DNA from: Auanema rhodensis
Taxonomy: Eukaryota; Nematoda; Chromadorea; Rhabditida; Rhabditidae
Length of the DNA stretch: 64,000 nucleotides
NCBI GenBank assembly: GCA_964057225.1
Contig: OZ059900.1
Coordinates: 3,730,501-3,794,500 of the forward strand
Direction of reading: 5' to 3'
Part shown: in pieces, positions 61,677 through 64,000 of the stretch
Position numbering within the stretch: position 1 is the stretch's first letter
Layout: the number at the start of each line of letters is the position of its first letter
The notes under the pieces: model-generated
What the model was told of the DNA's origin: nothing
Seen by the model: only the letters and a program-made list of their open reading frames with translations
Database searches by the model: none
Program-made: the position numbers and the translations under genes

Positions 61677-64000
61677 CGAGAATCAAACATACAATACACA
61701 AAATCAGTCTATTTTTATGAGCTTGCACTGATATATATTCATTTTGATCAAAAAAGGTCGAAAATAGAAAGAATTTTTGAAATTTCCGAGTTTTGAGTCT
61801 AATTTGGCTAAATCGCTCATTTATATGATCAGAAGCAAAGTTTTATTGTCTATGACAACAAAAGTCATCAATTAAACGCTAGTGATGTTTAAATACTAAT
61901 TTTCGCTCAAATAGCATTACTACACTAAGTATGGTCGTTTTTATGCCTTTAACACCATATACTCACCGATTTTTGGTACAGAATCTGTAATACTTGTAAA
62001 TTCCGATCATATTCGTTAAGATTCGAGAATCAAACACATAATACACGAAATAAGTCTATTTTTATGAGTTTGCACTGATATTTATTCATTTTGATCAAAA
62101 AAGGTCGAAAATAGAAAGAATTTTTGAATTTTCCGAGTTTTGAGTCCAATTGGGCTAAATCGCTTATATATATGATCAAAAACATAGTTTTATTGTCTAT
62201 AACAACAAAAGTCATCAATTAAACGCTAGTGATGTTTAAATACTGATTTTCGCTCAAATAGCATTACTACACTAAGTATGGTCGTTTTGATGCCTTTAAC
62301 ACCATATACTCACCGATTTTTGGTACAAAATCTGTGATACTCGTAAATTTTGATCATATTCGGTAAGATTCGAGAATCAAACACACAATACACGAAATAA
62401 ATTTATTTTTACGAATTCGCACTGATATTTATTCATTTTGATCAAAAAAGGTCGAAAAAAGAAAGAATTTTTGAAATTTCCGAGTTTTGAGTCTAATTTG
62501 GCTAAATCGCTCATATATATGATCAAAAGCATAGTTTTATTGTCTATGACAACAAAAGTCATCAATTAAACGCTAGTGATGTTTAAATACTGAATTTCGC
62601 TCAAATAGCATTACTACACTAAGTATGGTCGTTTTTATGCCTTTAACACCATATACTCACCGATTTTTGGTACAAAATCTATAATACTCGTAAATTTTGA
62701 TCATATTCGTTAAGATTCGAGAATCAAACATACAATACACAAAATCAGTCTATTTTTATGAGCTTGCACTGATATATATTCATTTTGATCAAAAAAGGTC
62801 GAAAATAGAAAGAATTTTTGAAATTTCCGAGTTTTGAGTCTAATTTGGCTAAATCGCTCATTTATATGATCAGAAGCAAAGTTTTATTGTCTATGACAAC
62901 AAAAGTCATCAATTAAACGCTAGTGATGTTTAAATACTAATTTTCGCTCAAATAGCATTACTACACTAAGTATGGTCGTTTTTATGCCTTTAACACCATA
63001 TACTCACCGATTTTTGGTACAGAATCTGTAATACTTGTAAATTCCGATCATATTCGTTAAGATTCGAGAATCAAACACATAATACACGAAATAAGTCTAT
63101 TTTTATGAGTTTGCACTGATATTTATTCATTTTGATCAAAAAAGGTCGAAAATAGAAAGAATTTTTGAATTTTCCGAGTTTTGAGTCCAATTGGGCTAAA
63201 TCGCTTATATATATGATCAAAAACATAGTTTTATTGTCTATAACAACAAAAGTCATCAATTAAACGCTAGTGATGTTTAAATACTGATTTTCGCTCAAAT
63301 AGCATTACTACACTAAGTATGGTCGTTTTGATGCCTTTAACACCATATACTCACCGATTTTTGGTACAAAATCTGTGATACTCGTAAATTTTGATCATAT
63401 TCGGTAAGATTCGAGAATCAAACACACAATACACGAAATAAATTTATTTTTACGAATTCGCACTGATATTTATTCATTTTGATCAAAAAAGGTCGAAAAA
63501 AGAAAGAATTTTTGAAATTTCCGAGTTTTGAGTCTAATTTGGCTAAATCGCTCATATATATGATCAAAAGCATAGTTTTATTGTCTATGACAACAAAAGT
63601 CATCAATTAAACGCTAGTGATGTTTAAATACTGAATTTCGCTCAAATAGCATTACTACACTAAGTATGGTCGTTTTTATGCCTTTAACACCATATACTCA
63701 CCGATTTTTGGTACAAAATCTGTAATACTCGTAAATTTTGATCATATTCGTTAAGATTTGAGAATCAAACATACAATACACAAAATCAGTCTATTTTTAT
63801 GAGCTTGCACTGATATATATTCATTTTGATTAAAAAAGGTCGAAAATAGAAAGAATTTTTGAAATTTCCGAGTTTTGAGTCTAATTTGGCTAAATCGCTC
63901 ATATATATGATCAAAAGCATAGTTTTATTGTCTATGACAACAAAAGTCATTATTTAAACACTAATGATGTTAAAATCACTGAATTTCACTCAAATAGCAT
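61677..64000. repeat. Array segment 20: tandem duplicated trimer and truncated last monomer
   Basis: Two nearly identical trimers start at 61677 and 62718. Each is L3/R2 (GGTACAGAATC, AATTCCGATC), then L1/R1 (ATCGCTTATATA, GTTTTGATGCC; 62024 and 63065), then a variant L2/R5 with ATAAATTTATTTTTACG, GAATTCGCACTG and GAAAAAAGAAAG (62371 and 63412). The shared private marks and 1041-bp offset show a very recent duplication. The last monomer, 63759, is L3 with GATTAAAA and a tail ending ATCACTGAATTTCACTC. It is cut by the window edge after 242 bp. Confidence 0.92.

Larger units (their letters stand above)
1..64000. repeat. 347-bp satellite DNA array, 184 full monomers plus one partial
   Basis: The stretch from CGAGAATCAAAC (or TGAG, CAAG, CGAAAATC variants) to the same point in the next copy recurs every 347 bp across the whole window, always in the same orientation. 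Lengths seen are 347 bp (154 copies), 348 bp (24), 358 bp (3) and 298 bp (3). A final copy is cut off by the window end. No base is unaccounted for and there is no inserted element, inversion or unique spacer. Monomers differ by roughly a few to 10% in a limited set of diagnostic haplotypes. The size is close to two nucleosomal repeats, as in many eukaryotic satellites. I do not recognise the family. Neither edge of the array lies inside the window. Confidence 0.99.

Noticed and set aside
1-64000. CRISPR array
   Set aside because: The repeat unit is 347 bp with no unique spacers, and all positions of the unit are repeated. No cas genes are present.
1-64000. Transposon, retroelement, rDNA or tRNA clusters inside the array
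   Set aside because: Every base is covered by the 347-bp register after allowing for the listed length changes, so there is no room for an inserted element. The monomer itself shows no terminal repeats, transposase or RNA-gene features.

Overview
The whole 64,000-base window is one uninterrupted tandem satellite array. The repeat unit is about 347 bp. Every copy runs in the same direction, and no non-satellite DNA, gene, RNA gene or transposon is visible anywhere. I count 184 complete monomers (first start at base 1) plus a 242-bp partial copy from 63759 to the end. The count closes arithmetically: 184 x 347, plus three 11-bp gains, plus twenty-four 1-bp gains, minus three 49-bp losses, gives exactly 63,758 bp. 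One monomer counted by hand is about 29% G+C. An array of this size, period and purity points to eukaryotic constitutive heterochromatin (centromeric, pericentromeric, subtelomeric or sex-chromosome). I do not recognise the family and cannot name the organism.

Codes used below. Monomer position 1 is the C of CGAGAATC or its variants. 5' haplotypes (about positions 1-80): L1 = AATAAGTCTATTTTTATGAG; L2 = AATAAGTTCATTTTTACGAG; L3 = AATCAGTCTATTTTTATGAG followed by CTTGCACTGATATATATT (L3g has CTATGTTTATGAG); L4 = AATAAGTTTATTTTTACGAG (or ..ACAAG); L5 = L3-like but followed by TTTGCATCGATAT. 3' haplotypes (about positions 100-230): R1 = GTCCAATTGGGC with ATCAAAAACATAG and TCTATAAC; R2 = TTTATATGATCAGAAGCAAA with ACTAATTTTC; R3 = AGAAGCATAGTTTTATGG; R4 = AGAAGCATAGTTTTATTG with CATTAATTAAACACTAATG and one extra base; R5 = ATCAAAAGCATAG with TCTATGAC; R6 = GTCCAATTTGG with TCTATAAC and GTTTTAATACTG; R7 = GTCCAATTGGGC with TTTTACTGTCTATGATAAC.

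Layout. The monomers fall into three roles that tend to alternate: A (L3 with R2 or R3), B (GTCC-class: L1, L4 or L5 with R1, R6 or R7) and C (L2 or L4 with R5 or R4). This makes a trimeric higher-order repeat of about 1,041 bp that is repeatedly broken and reshuffled. On top of it lie larger, nearly identical duplications at offsets of 1041, 1388, 1736, 3135, 3471, 4167, 9679 and 28,078 bp. About 1-16 kb is mixed. About 16.5-23.5 kb is a 10-monomer unit in tandem. About 28.8-31.6 kb is a tandem tetramer. About 31.2-36.3 kb repeats about 3.15-8.2 kb. About 44.5-48.2 kb is a tandem pentamer. About 51.8-59.8 kb is a tandem 12-mer. About 61.6-63.7 kb is a freshly duplicated trimer.

There are no genes to work together. 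The biology on show is array turnover: unequal crossover, short conversion tracts, and marker mutations copied along with larger blocks. Beneath it lies a monomer with a nearly invariant 72-bp core, a 12-bp perfect palindrome and three TGATCA sites. Open reading frames of 61-68 codons on the minus strand are by-products of the repeat, not genes.
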